Assembly (NCBI GenBank): GCA_023231475.1
Contig: JALJEE010001928.1
Coordinates: forward strand, 1-55,354
Direction of reading: 5' to 3'
Length of the DNA stretch: 55,354 nucleotides
Source of the DNA: Seison nebaliae
Taxonomy: Eukaryota; Rotifera; Pararotatoria; Seisonacea; Seisonidae
A program made the position numbers and the translations under genes. Shown piece by piece: positions 10,301 through 22,687 of the stretch. Numbering within the stretch: position 1 is the stretch's first letter; each line of letters starts with the position of its first letter. The notes below the pieces were generated by a model, which had not been told where the DNA came from, did no database searches, and saw only the letters and a list, made by a program, of their open reading frames with translations.

Positions 10301-13300
10301 ATAAATGATTTGAATATCACGAAAATTACTGAGAAATTTACTCAGATGCCTACGAGTAATTTCGTTCCAATATTATTTATCTTAATAGTTAAATTATTTT
10401 GAATTATCGACCTATCGTCTAATATTATAATGGTGATATGTGTAGGAGAAGAATGTACCTCCGAAAGCTAATTCAAGTAATTTCATTATGGAAATGAATG
10501 AATTACAGGATTGTTCATTTCCATCTGATCATGAATTGCTGAAACTTGAGAATTACGTATCCGACGATAATATGGAAGGTACATTGAACCATAAATTAAG
10601 TTACTATATTGACAATGATAATTCATTCTCCGACAATTTCGTAAATCTAAATACTCATCGTCTTATTGAAATCAATCATGAAAATGGAGAACTCAGTTTT
10701 TCTCATAATGCTAATTGGGAAATCATTCCACATACTGCAAATGGAGTTAACATTAGAGATTATTAACTTTTAAATTTTTTTCTCTAGATAATATTTCTGA
10801 CCATAAATATCATCGATGATGGTACCCCAGCAATGCAAACGACAATAACAATTAATATTACAGTTAGTCAAATTTCTCATCGTCTTCCATATTTTGAAGA
10901 AAGAAATCGGTTTAGTCTTTATTACTATATTTTTGTTAAAATTTATTTTGATTTCTTTAGACAAATTGATGTTGAGGAAACTATGAAAATTGGAGAAGTT
11001 CTCTATGAGAACAAAGCAAAAACTGAAAATTTTGATAGCTTAATCATTTATAATTTATCTGTTGTTTCACTAACCAACCAAACCTTATCGGAATACGTCA
11101 AACATGTTGCAATTATTCTTATCAAGTAGTTCAATAAAAATAATTTTAGTTTTTCTCCTATGAAAATGGTCGAGTTGTTTTAGAAAAATGTTTGGACCGA
11201 TCGATTGGATCAACTATTGTTCTGAAGTTGACGGCAATCGATCAATTACAGCATTGTAATAGGGAACTGATATTTGGTTAACTTGAATAAAAATTATATG
11301 TATAATTTTTACAAAACAATTTCCAGAAGAAATTTTAATGAACATTCAATTATCAGATGATTATCTTCCAAATTTTGAGGACAGTACCGCAGTTGTTTTC
11401 AATGAAGAACGTTTAGAAGATTGTTCGATAAATTCAAATAAAATCTATGCTCGAAATATATCATTCGCCGAAGATATTCATACTAATGTGGCTCTTGTTT
11501 TTATCAAGTTTTTTATAAATCTTCTTTTGATCAAAACTGACAAATTTGTGAATTTTTTCCATAAAGAGCATCTTTCAAATTGATTTTACCTGTTTGTTAT
11601 TGGACAAACTCCGAAAATTTTGATATAGATGAAAAATTAGGTTTACTTCGAACTTTTTTTTCAAAAGAAATCTTATGTTAATCAGGTTTTGTTACTTCGA
11701 AACGACGGCATAATTGGGATGTTCAAAAGTCTTACAATGAAACGTTCTTTGCTGCCAGACATTGTTTCGTTGATTCAAAAAGTGTAATACAATTGTTGTT
11801 AGAAGTGGAACCGGTGAATCGTTTCGCACCTAAAATTACTAACACTTCGTTGAATGATATGGAGAATTGGTCGATTGAAGTTTCATTTTAAACACCTTTG
11901 AATCTATATCTGTTTTCGTTTCATATTTGTTTAGATTAGTGAAGATACAGAATTAAAAAAAAACATTTTTCGAGTTGACGGAAGAGATGATGATCTAGCT
12001 TGCAATGGAACAGTTAAATATCGGTTAATCAATAAAATAATACCGTTCAATATAACAGAAAATGTTGAATTTCTTAAAACCATAATTCGGAAAACTATAT
12101 AAATATTTCATTTTAATATTTTAAGGGAATTGTTTACGTGGAGAATCATTTGTCATATCTTGAACAATCTGTATATGATGTGATAATTGAAGTGTTTGAT
12201 AATTGGTGTCGACATTCTAATGAAAGGAAATTAACTTCAAGTTAATTTCTTTTATATATTTTATTTGATATCCTAATAATATTTTAATAATTTGCAGTAT
12301 TGACAGTTGAATTATTACCAGAAAATAGACATACACCAAAATTTCCTTGTCTGATATGTTTGGCTGATGAGATTGATGAATCATATGATTCCCATAATCC
12401 CATAACTTTCTTCCAAAGTAATATAACATTTATAGCAACCGATCCGGATCCATTTGAATTAGGTGAAATTCATTATCGAATTATCAATACCACAAAACAT
12501 GATGTTAATGAAACAAGTGAAAGTTTCTCTTAATCGACATTTATGGAACTGTATAATTCCTTATTCTTATAGTTGTGAATATGTTCCGAATAAATGAATT
12601 GTCTGGAATGATTACTCCTAAATCATCATTAATCGATGAAATGGGCGAATATTCGATATTTGTTGAAGCGAGTGATCGAGGAGAACCTTCAAAATGGAAT
12701 ATTGTAGAAATTCGACTGGAAATCATTTCGGCAAAAAATTTAGCACCGCAATGGAATGATGACATTCAAACTGTTTATTCACAAACTGAAGTTTCCAATT
12801 TTATTGTAATTGTTCATAATTTGCTTCATAATTTCTAGGGATATGTTCATATAGAATTGCCTCAAAGTTCCATGTATTTTGCCAATACAAACACTGATGT
12901 TTTCTATTCATTGAGTGAAGCGTTTGATGGAAGGGAATTTTCAGTTATCTTTAACAAAATATAATTTCATCTGATTCAATTAAGTTTTAATTTAATTACA
13001 GATAAATTCAATATCTACTATACAAAGGAATCAAATTTTAATTATTGAATCAATTCATCCAATAAAACGATCGTGTAGAAGTTCATCGATAATTCTCGAA
13101 ATTCAAGCAGCAAAGAAAGAATTGGAATCCAAACGATGTATTTCGAGTAAATGTGCAAAGAAAACTATAGAAATATTCTTGATGGACAAATGGAATAATT
13201 CGGCTATCGTTTCATGCCAAAGCCGAAATTTACGTGCAGAAATAATTGAGAACAAACCAAATAATACGATCGATGTGGTGGCATTACTAAATAAAGAATT

Positions 13301-14543
13301 TTATCCAACTGATTCAAGATTAATAACGAGGACGAATGTAGAATTATTGAACAATGGAACTTTTAATGGTTCTCATTTGACATTTGAGAATGAATTTGAT
13401 CGAGAAAATCAGGAAGAATATGAATTCATTTTGCAAGTCATATCGACGGATGGTAGTTTTAATCGGACAAACATTGATCGCAATGATCCATCAATATTCA
13501 TCATTAATTTGGTAATTTTAGACATAAATGATAACGTGCCACAAGTTCTGGTAAATGGGAAATTTTTGGATGATAATCGTACAATTGAAGTGTCATTAAA
13601 TCACAAGAAACAATATAATGCAGATATCATTCAATTCGACGTATTTGATGCTGATAGAGATGATAATAGTTTAATGGATTATCATATTAATCAAGATTTA
13701 TATTCATCTAATTCACCAGAATATCCAAATTCACTCATATTTCGAATAGAAACCAAATTGAATGAGCAACCCCAAATCAGTTTCAATAAGAGAATAGGCA
13801 GTTTTTCTGTTAAACCGAAAGAATATATTCATGAACCAGATTATTGGTTCCACATAGAGTTAACAGTGGAAGATCGGGGAGCATTTTGCCATGCAACAAT
13901 GACTAATGGTTCATGTTCTAAAATTATCGACGTCATAATTTATGTGTTCAGTGAAAGGAATTCGGTTATGTTGAATATTGATGATAAAATGGCTAATGTT
14001 GAGAGGAATTCACCAAATTTAAAGAACGAATTAAAAGAAGTATTGGGAGGTGATGTTTATATACAAAATATCCGACCAACTCTTACCAACAAAACTATTG
14101 TGACATTTCATTTGATAGATGAAGATCATTCGATTGAGAATAATGAAATCATCGTTCAGAAATTAGATCGTTCTGAACAAATGACTCAATTATTCAAACG
14201 CTTCTCCATTAGAACCATATTCGCAACAAACAGCATTGATGATGAAGATGAAATTGACGACAATGGAGAAGAGAAAGCTAAACGAAAATATGTCAAATGG
14301 CTAATTTTAACTTCTGCAATCGCTGTATTTATTCTGGTTATTATTATAGTGATGTTCTTCCTTCAGAGAAAGATGTTCCAAAGGAAATTATATTCATTGA
14401 AAGCGTTGGAAAGTACGTTATTTGTCAGAAAAATATTAAAAATATTCAAGAGACAATCCTCCACTAGAAATTCTTTGACAGTCAGTGAAGATTTATTTCT
14501 CAATTCTTCTGCCAGGAAACCTCCTTTGAGTAGTATTGGGTGA
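7348..14543 (+). CDS. Diverged cadherin-repeat transmembrane protein
   Basis: A large adhesion receptor, probably near 2000 residues, in many short exons separated by roughly 40-80-nt introns. Exon 1 (7348-7414) is a signal peptide, MKIFYCFFLLISFVVNIQF; intron 1 is 7415-7454; exon 2 is 7455-7724; exon 3 starts at 7801. Cadherin-type pieces recur in order: NILIFDVNINYPQF near 7900, IDGDKGINASIRYSF near 8600, IDPNTGELYLTNELY near 8770, a NIIDDGTPAMQTTITINITV strand near 10810-10870, DDDLACNGTVKYRL near 11990, TDPDPFELGEIHYRI near 12440, VEASDRGEPSKWN near 12665 and VILDINDNVP near 13520. The last long exon (from about 13122) ends with a membrane helix (WLILTSAIAVFILVIIIVMFF, about 14300-14360) and a basic tail of about 60 residues. 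Many calcium-site motifs are degraded. I cannot tell which cadherin subfamily it belongs to, and not every exon edge is resolved. Confidence 0.8.
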
Positions 14544-14931
14544 ATAATAATTTAATAAAAATTTAAATTTTCTTCAATTATTCTGTCAATTACATTTTTT
14601 GATATCAATATACCTAGTAATCTCAAAGTAAGTGACTATTAAGTTTTAAGGGCCGGATTTAAAAAATATTATTAACTAACTTTAAGTATTTAGGAGCATT
14701 CAAGTTAGTTTTAACGAAATTGACATGGGAAAAAATCGTAACATAATTCAAAAGAACGCGGATTATATGGAGGAGTTTAACAGTTGTAGACTTGTTCAAA
14801 GTAATTTAAAATTGTTATTAATTACGTTAATCAGATTGTCTGAATATTTCTTTTTTTTTCAAATTTGAAGCCAATCAACATTTTGTCCACATTGAATTAT
14901 ATTATTATACAACGGAGAGAATTCAAAACGG
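14544..14931. other. Short intergenic interval
   Basis: About 0.39 kb between the cadherin stop and the PUF60 start codon on the same strand. It is AT-rich with no recognised gene. It must contain the cadherin 3' end and the PUF60 promoter. Confidence 0.5.
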
Positions 14932-16616
14932 ATGTCGAACGAAATGAATGATAGTAGTGAGAGCTTGTCAAGTGATGAGAAACATCGAAGGAAATTGAAA
15001 CATAAAGAAAATAAACGTCGAAAGGAACGAAAAGATGAATATTCAATGCAAGAACCAGAGAGCTCTCAGAAAGAAAATGGAAAAAATGAAAGGGAAGATA
15101 CAGTGGAGTATAATTGGAAAATAGAAAACGTGAATGATCTGACACCATTGAAAGAATTTAGTGTTGATGAGAACGTGAAGAATAAAAGAAAAGAAAGATT
15201 TTTTGGTAAAATGTTAAATGGAGAACGGAAGATAATTGATAAGGAATTATCATATTTCAACGTATTCCGATTACATCCAGATGTTAAGATTAAATATGAC
15301 GCTGCTAAAAAATTTGTTACAGAGTCAACTAATAGATTTGAGAATATTCTCAAACAGAAACGTCAACAGAAGGAGCAATTGGCTGAAATAAAGCGGCAAC
15401 AATGTCTAAATTTTATGTGTCGGTTTTTATCGAAAATTTATTTTTTATTTTTTTCTAAATTATTTTTGAAAGAATTTATGTTGGCAGTCTCCATTACGAT
15501 TTGAATGATGTGACAATTCGAATGGCATTCTGTCCTTATGGACATATTACAGATTTGAATCTAGTCATCGATCAACAGCAAAATAAACATCGTGGATATG
15601 GTTTCATTGAATATACGACACCAGACGCCGCCCAATTGGCCATCTCTCAAATGAATAATACGACATTGGGAAAACGAACGATTAAAGTGAGTCGACCAAC
15701 TAATATGCCTCTCGCACATAAAGTTGTTGAATATTTCCAAAAATTGGCAACTGATAATTATACTGTTTATCTCACAAATATCCAACAACCCGCCACAAGA
15801 AAAGAAGTAGAAGATTTAGCTGCTAAACAAGGAAAAATCGTCTCATTTGATATGCCACATGAAGATAATAAACATTTGTTACTCTTTTATTTTGAAAAGA
15901 AAAAATTCAATTAATATTTTAGATCATATTGTTATGTAGAATACGAAGATTCTCGAACAGCCAGTTTAGCTGTTATTAATTTGAATCAAGAACAACTTCA
16001 TGGCGTCTTATTGAGAGCATGTCGTTGTGTTACACCGAAGAATTGGGCCGATTATATCATCATACAAAAAACAGCTCAGGGTCAATTCATTTCGATGAAG
16101 ATGAAGGAAGAGAACTCTGAAACTGAACGAATTGTTCCTCTTCTTCCATTTCAAACGAATCCAAATTCACAGAATTTGAACAGGCAAAAATTGAACAAAA
16201 ATTCATTAACACAATCGGGCAATGTTGGATTACAACCCGATATGTTGACTGATTCAAATTTGTTGAGTGTCACACCAGCACTTCAAGTGATCGTGGGACA
16301 TGATAAAGATCAGGCCGCTATTAATCCACTTACTCGGACGACACTAACAAATCGGGTCCTGTGTTTAGAGAATATGGTGGGCAAAGAAGAATTGGAGAAC
16401 GAGAGATTACCATTGGAAATAAAGATGGAATGTAAGAAATATGGAACTGTACAGAATGTTAAAGTTACATTGACTGAAGATCAAGAGAATGTACGGATTT
16501 TCGTTTTGTTTGCTGATCATTTACAATGTCAAACCGCACAGAAATTACTGCAATCACGATTGTTTGACAAACGAAGAATTTCTGCCTGGGTTTACCCTGA
16601 GAATCCTTTTTGTTGA
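14932..16616 (+). CDS. PUF60: PUF60 / half pint, poly(U)-binding splicing factor
   Basis: A nuclear RNA-binding factor that helps U2AF and U2 snRNP recognise 3' splice sites. Three exons (14932-15422, 15473-15877, 15923-16616) with introns of 50 and 45 nt join in frame to give 529 residues, close to the ~560 of animal PUF60. The N-terminal ~150 residues are charged and Lys/Glu-rich. RRM1 starts at about residue 164 (CRIYVGSLHYDLND, RGYGFIEYTTPDAAQLAISQMN, LGKRTIKVSRP). RRM2 starts near 260 (YTVYLTNIQQPATRKEVEDLA, YCYVEYEDSRTASLAV). The C-terminal U2AF-homology domain (about 440-527) has NRVLCLENMVGKEEL and keeps an R-x-F-type motif (SRLFDKRRISAWVY). The central linker is shorter and less Ala-rich than in vertebrates. 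RRM2 is quite diverged. Confidence 0.88.
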
Positions 16617-19600
16617 ATTTAATATAATAACATAATAACTCTTATTATATGTTTTCCTTCATCTATTAAATATAATTATAATGGAATTTTAATTCAATTT
16701 GAACAAGTGTAAAATAACAATCTGTATCTATTGATGATCTAGATTCTAGAATATCTAGATTTGGAAGTAAAAATAAACGAGTTAACCTTCTTTTACTTTA
16801 ACGAAAGGAAGTTCGGGGAGAAAATTTCTTACACAGTTATCTTTTTCATTGTTTAAAGTGAGTCCACGACCTCAATATTCCTTGATTAGTCAAATAGTGT
16901 CTTCTCTTTTATTTTCTCATAGTTTTTTAGTATTTTCTGTAAAATGAATTTATATTTATTATATAATTTATAGTTTCTGTTTTTGTCCGAAAAATTTCCT
17001 GATAGTATTAGAAAAATTTCAGGATTAGTTATAAATTTGAAAGACGATGACATTATAGTGAATGTTTTTTAAAGATTTCAAACGATAAATTTAATATCGT
17101 TCATTGACGGTTTCCAAGAATCAACGTATTTCTCAAATACGTTTTCTTAGACAATGAACAAAATGATATAATTAGAAAGATATTATGTTCGATGTATAAA
17201 AACATCTTGATAAAAAAGAAGATATTAAGTTTTGATCGATTTTGTTGATCAGTTAGTTATCTAAATATTTATTTAGTTTGTGTCATCGTTTTCTTTGACC
17301 GGAGATGTTCGATGTTCAATTCGAATGCATCATCTATCGACTGATATTTTTTAATTGTGAAAAAAATTGATAGAAACCTATCTACATCAACTGTTAGTGT
17401 TGAGAATCGTAAAATTGAACGAATGATTGAATTCAAAGTTCTCAGTGAATGATGTAGCGGGATCTCCTATGAACAATTCATCTACAACAAACTAAGAGCG
17501 TAGTCTCACGCACATGTATGTATACATGCACAGCGTTAGTTGCTCATCCGTCTTATATATTTATTTCGTAGTTTCTCTCTTAAATCATTTGAGGATAATT
17601 TTTCTTTATTTTCTGATTAAATTTAATAATATTCATACGAATTTCAATGTGAATCTCTATCACATTGAAATTCGTACTCTATCTCTATCTATCTGAAGAT
17701 GATAATAGTTGGATTAATAGCTACGTGAACACACATACCTACAAGTTCATATATGAGAATATACACATAAATAAGCTCTCCTAATCATCCAGCTCCTTAT
17801 GATTATTTCCATTATTTCTACAATAAGAAGAAGTATCGTGAGAGAAGATTGGATGGAGGACGCGTACGACACATCAATGAAAGTTTATTGAAGCGTAACA
17901 ATGAAACGAAGAAGAAAAAACTATAGGAAACTTTCCCATTTCGTTTATGATAAGAACAAAACACCAATCGTGAATGATTCATTTTTCAAACATCCATTTT
18001 CCTTTCCTTTTTTTGCATCTAACTTTATCAATATTGACATCAACTAAAACACTATATCATCACAACTTCTAATTGAAAATATGTCCCTTTTTTAACCTTT
18101 CACACATTTGCCTTTTACGCAATTTACCCAAATCTAGAAAAGGATTTTTTTTGATTTTTGAAACATCCCTTTTTTTTCAGGAGAATAAAATAATTGGCGT
18201 GGATGAGAAAGAAATGAGTCTAATCAATACAATGAAATCAGATAGACATCAGATATTCTTCCTCATCATACCTTCACGTTCATCTAATTACCAATGAGTA
18301 TGATAAGATCCGACGACAATCGGACAACTTATTAATCAATTCAATGAAATCCATTTATTTATCAATATTATCATCACTAAATGTAGATGCTTTACGTCAT
18401 CATTATTCTTTCATGTTCCTCAATCTTTCTTTTCTCAACCATTCCTATTTATTTTCTGATGAATTTATGACGACAATCCCAATGTGAAATATCGTTTCAT
18501 TAAAGGAGTTTCTCTTACATGAAGAGTCTTTCGATAATCTCCGATCATAAATAATACTCCATTTTTTATCTAACAAATTCTATTCGCCGATCTACCTTAT
18601 TCGTCCCAACAATCAATCTTTCCCGATGTGATGTGACCACGAGAAGTATTTGTCGTATTATTGAAAGTGGATGTAGTTATGAGTGGCGAGTGAACCTCAT
18701 TGTCATCCATTATCAATGTGGACTATATAAACAATTGTTACCAGAATTTCATCATTGTAAAATTTATATTCGTTTACGAATCAATCATGTAAATGATTCA
18801 ACAAATAGAGAAAAAGATAAAACAAATTATTAATTGTCGATTTGGATTCGATGAGTTTTCTTCGTTTTCTTCAAGTAAAGTTCACTTTTGCTTTACATTT
18901 CTAACGTCAAATGTGAAACGTAGTTTATTTTAAAAAATGATTGAAATGACAAGCGACATCGTCCAGGTTTGGATGGAAGAGATTCATAAAATTCTTTCCA
19001 ATGCTGAATCAAACTCTAGCGTAATTTAGCTTGTGTGAATATGGTTGTTGTCTACACTTCTTTCAACATTGTTCTATTAACTAATCCTATTCAACGTTGT
19101 AACTGAAATGGATATGTGGAGAGTATAAAGTATCGTGGATGTAACACAAGTAAGTAGAACAAGGAAAAAACACTTTACATTAGATCTGGATAACTCAAGT
19201 ATGGATATGAAACGGGTATGGAGGGACGGAGAGTAGTTAAGAAGAAAGTAATCGTTTATCATCATTTCTAATTTTCATACTATCGCTATAAACGTTAATC
19301 ATTAAAGATATTCGTTGTCTATTTGTCATCAATTTCATAATTCGATAAGGCCTCTACTCTAATGACATTGACATATGGTGAACAACATTATTATTGGTCG
19401 TTGACGAATTAATATGGGTAGGAATAGCAAGTTAAGTTTTAGAGGGAAATCATTAGAATCTCAATATTTAATTTAGTTATCGTCTTCAAATTGGTAAGTT
19501 TTCAGATGTCATTCGATAAATCCCAATCAAAGTTTTCTTTAAACACTTTTCATTATTTTTCAACTAAACTATCTTTCATCGAAATATCTTTCAATAAAGT

Positions 19601-19788
19601 TTCTAACGAGAAAACTTATTTTGGAAAAAAATATCTATCACTCCTTATCGAATAAATATATATGTAATTGAATAATATGAACATGGATTATTGTGCTGTA
19701 GTGATTTACAACTTTAAATTTCTTTCCATTTTAGAGTTTCTTAAAATTAATTTAAAGAAGAAAAGAACTTGATGATCTATTGACAAAC
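16617..19788. other. Long noncoding interval with a perfect hairpin
   Basis: About 3.2 kb between PUF60 and the Ser-rich gene on the same strand. Open frames here (17514, 18073 and 18633 plus; 19077 minus) are short and low quality. It could hold 5' untranslated exons of the downstream gene. The one structure that stands out is a 17-bp perfect hairpin at 17636-17676, listed separately. Confidence 0.5.
17636..17676. other. Perfect 17-bp inverted repeat (hairpin)
   Basis: The arms TACGAATTTCAATGTGA (17636-17652) and TCACATTGAAATTCGTA (17660-17676) are exact reverse complements around the 7-nt loop ATCTCTA. It lies in noncoding DNA. A 17-bp perfect stem of mixed sequence is unlikely by chance even in AT-rich DNA. 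It is too short for a typical arthropod pre-miRNA, so it may be a structured RNA element, a dyad binding site or a remnant of a palindromic element. Confidence 0.75.
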
Positions 19789-22165
19789 ATGCCTTCTCAT
19801 CGTTCGAAGCAACAATTCCATGGAGAGGAAAGTAGTAAAGGAGGAGATATGAGTCCCCAAGCAGCTGCTTTGTTGGCCAAACAAATGATACAAAGCAAAG
19901 GTAAACATGGCGCTTTCTTAAAGAATGCTCAACCGGGACAATTTTTAGGATCAGAAATTGTTTCCTCTAGTGGCAAAGGACGTAGACAAGGTCATCGTCA
20001 TCATCATTCAGCTCATGCGCAAACCGCTTCCTCATTCCAGAAGGGTTCCAAACGATTCTCCGACGGATCTGAGAATTCGGAAAGTACGGGTTCTTCTGAG
20101 GAGAAGTCACGCAACACTGGAAACACCGGAACAACTTCTGTGACGACCAGTTCAGGCTCATCATCTTCCAGTTCTTCTTCCAGTTCATCTGGTAGTTCAT
20201 CTGGTTCATCCAGTGGACAACGAGCTGCTCGAACTAAATACAGTAAAGCTGCTGCTTATCAACAAATGCAAAGTGGCGGTGCAATGAATTATGGCGGTGC
20301 AGAAATGCATTCAGCTCAAATGATGCAAAACGGTAGTGCTCATGGTCATGGTCACAGTCAAATGGGACAAGAGGATGGAGGTTAATAATATTTATTGAAA
20401 AAATATAAAGGAAAAAATTCGAAGTTCTCTCTTTCTGAATGAAAAAACGGTGTGAGAAAAATGAATTAGCCTTCTCTCTTTTTTCTTTAAATGTCTTTAA
20501 CTGGTTTTTACGAACATTTGTAAGAATATGATTTTGCAGGACGATACGTTACTCGAGAACGTGAATATTATCGACGACCACGTGATGTTATTCGATGTCC
20601 AACACCACCTCCTCAAGTACGACGAGTCGTCGAACGAGTACCAACACCACAAGTTAATTCTTCTATTATCATTATTATGATATTGATTATCGATTTCATT
20701 AATTTCCATTAGGCGGCAATTATTGAGAAAGTTGTTATTCGACCAAAACCTCAACAAATTATTGAGCGAATCATTGAAAAACCATCAACACCCCCACCAA
20801 GAATTGTACGACGTGAAGTTTCCGAAGAGGCTCCACCACCAGTTGTCCGTACTCGGTTTGTAATTTAAATTTAATATATTTAATATATTATTTTACTTCT
20901 TTTAATTCTAATAGTGTTGTCAAAGTGGGAAATGATGGACCAGGTGAACCGTGAGTTTCTTTTTTATATATTCACTTAAACTTCGCTATCCTTATTAATC
21001 CGCTGCTAATATTTTTCTAACCGAATTTCAAAGTTCGCTATACAGTTCCACTCGACCTCAGTCACGTCACGATAATTCTTATGCTCAATATGAGGATGAA
21101 AACGATATGATGAATGAACAAATGGAAAGACAAGAGAATATCGTTTCTCCATCTATGTCCATTTATTCGACAGCGGCAAAAGAATCTTTACAAAGTTATG
21201 GTGATACGCAAATGTTCAACTATGGTATGTCTACAATGCCAATGGCTACACCTCAAAATCATTGTATGTCTTGGATACAACAACCGTTACAAAATCAGAT
21301 GATGATGCAATACCCGCAAGCTATTGCTCAGAATTTTGATCAAAATGCTGTTATGGGAAATTCGATATCATTGAGATCTTCCGTTGATCGACTTATGAGT
21401 CATAATCCAAACACTTATAACATGCCGTCACACATGAATAAGTTTAACAATTTTCCTGATATGAACAATAGTCGATGCCATTCAACTCGTCCACCAGCGA
21501 TCGATGAAGACATTTCTGATCATTTAAGTATTCTTTCAATAGCTGATGTACCTAAAATTCCGAAATGTATTAAAAATAATGAAGATCAAATGATGTCACC
21601 TTCTCAACGAACAGGAACGATTCCATTCCGGAAACCTCATAAACAAAAATTTCGAAAGAATCCCAATCTTCAATATATGCCTTACAGATCGCACCGTCCT
21701 CGATATAACGGTAGAAATGTAACATCACCACAGAAAGTGAGAGAAAATGAAGAAATGAATATGTCAATGTCATTGAATGACAATCATTCGAATTTCAATC
21801 CTTCAAATGGTTTAATTCGAACTTCATCTACAACGACATTATTAGACGCTCAAGCAATGACAATAGACAACATGTCTGATAATTATTCAGAATGGAATGA
21901 AGATTATGGGAAAGTGGATCATATAAATAATGGAACAAATCAATATCCAATGGTGGCATATAATCAACAGGTACAATTGCCGATGCAATCACCGATGCAT
22001 TTTGGTCAACAACATATTCAACAATCGCTCAATCCACCAATGCTTATGTATCCTCAAATGCAATCGTATATGCCAAGAATGCAATATTTCCAAACACCAT
22101 TTTCTTTAAATGCTCAACCTTACAACACGTTCGGGAATCAATATCCTTTGTCCCAAATGTTCTAA
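19789..22165 (+). CDS. Low-complexity structural protein A (Ser-rich, charged Val-Pro motif, Met/Gln/Asn-rich tail)
   Basis: I do not recognise a named family. Five exons (19789-20380, 20540-20652, 20713-20855, 20915-20950, 21034-22165) join in frame to 671 residues. The N-terminal exon includes SPQAAALLAKQMIQSKGKHG and a Ser/Gly run. Exons 2-4 encode repeated charged Val/Ile/Pro motifs: REREYYRRPRDVIRCPTPPP, VRRVVERVPTPQ, IIEKVVIRPKPQQIIERIIE and KPSTPPPRIVRREV. These resemble the V/I-E-K-P charged repeats of alveolin/articulin-like cytoskeletal proteins, by appearance only. The last exon is rich in Met, Gln and Asn with PMATPQNH- and MQSPMHFGQQ-like runs. No signal peptide is seen. A TTG at 19780 precedes the chosen ATG. 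The next gene shares the charged motif, so they are probably tandem paralogues. Confidence 0.75.
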
Positions 22166-22687
22166 TAATGAACATGTAGAAAAACAGAATGAGGGAGTGT
22201 TGAATGGACCTTTTAAAATGATAAATCTTTTGACAATTATCCCAAATTTCATTCGTGTTTCATGAAAATTGACAAAATAATATTTTCTCGTTGTTGAATT
22301 GTCGATTATTTGCATCAACATGCATCACTAACTTCTTTTTCCGTATTCATAACGTGACAGTGAAGAGATGTAAGAGGAAATGAACAAGATGAGAGAACTT
22401 CTTCGTATTCTCTTATCTTCACCATTTTCGCACTTCTCTTGTTCACCTCTGAATAGAGAATTGTAATTGAATGAATTACACCGATCTCCGTCTCCTTTTC
22501 ACTCCATGCTCACAAGTGTAACATTTGAGATATTATCTATGTCTCGAATTATATCGAATAATATTTTGTAACTTTTATTTTAACAATATTTCCCAAATTG
22601 CTCATACTTATCAACACCTATCTCATTAAATTCTTTTTCACTTAACAATAATTTAAATTTTTACTTTAATTCTACTTAATTTGTTAA
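22166..22687. other. Intergenic interval between the tandem low-complexity genes
   Basis: About 0.5 kb on the plus strand between the stop of low-complexity gene A and the ATG of gene B. No gene, repeat or RNA structure is recognised. It must carry the 3' end of A and the promoter of B. Confidence 0.5.

Noticed and set aside
19967-20209. Minus-strand frame antisense to the Ser-rich exon
   Set aside because: Mirror of low-complexity coding sequence on the plus strand.
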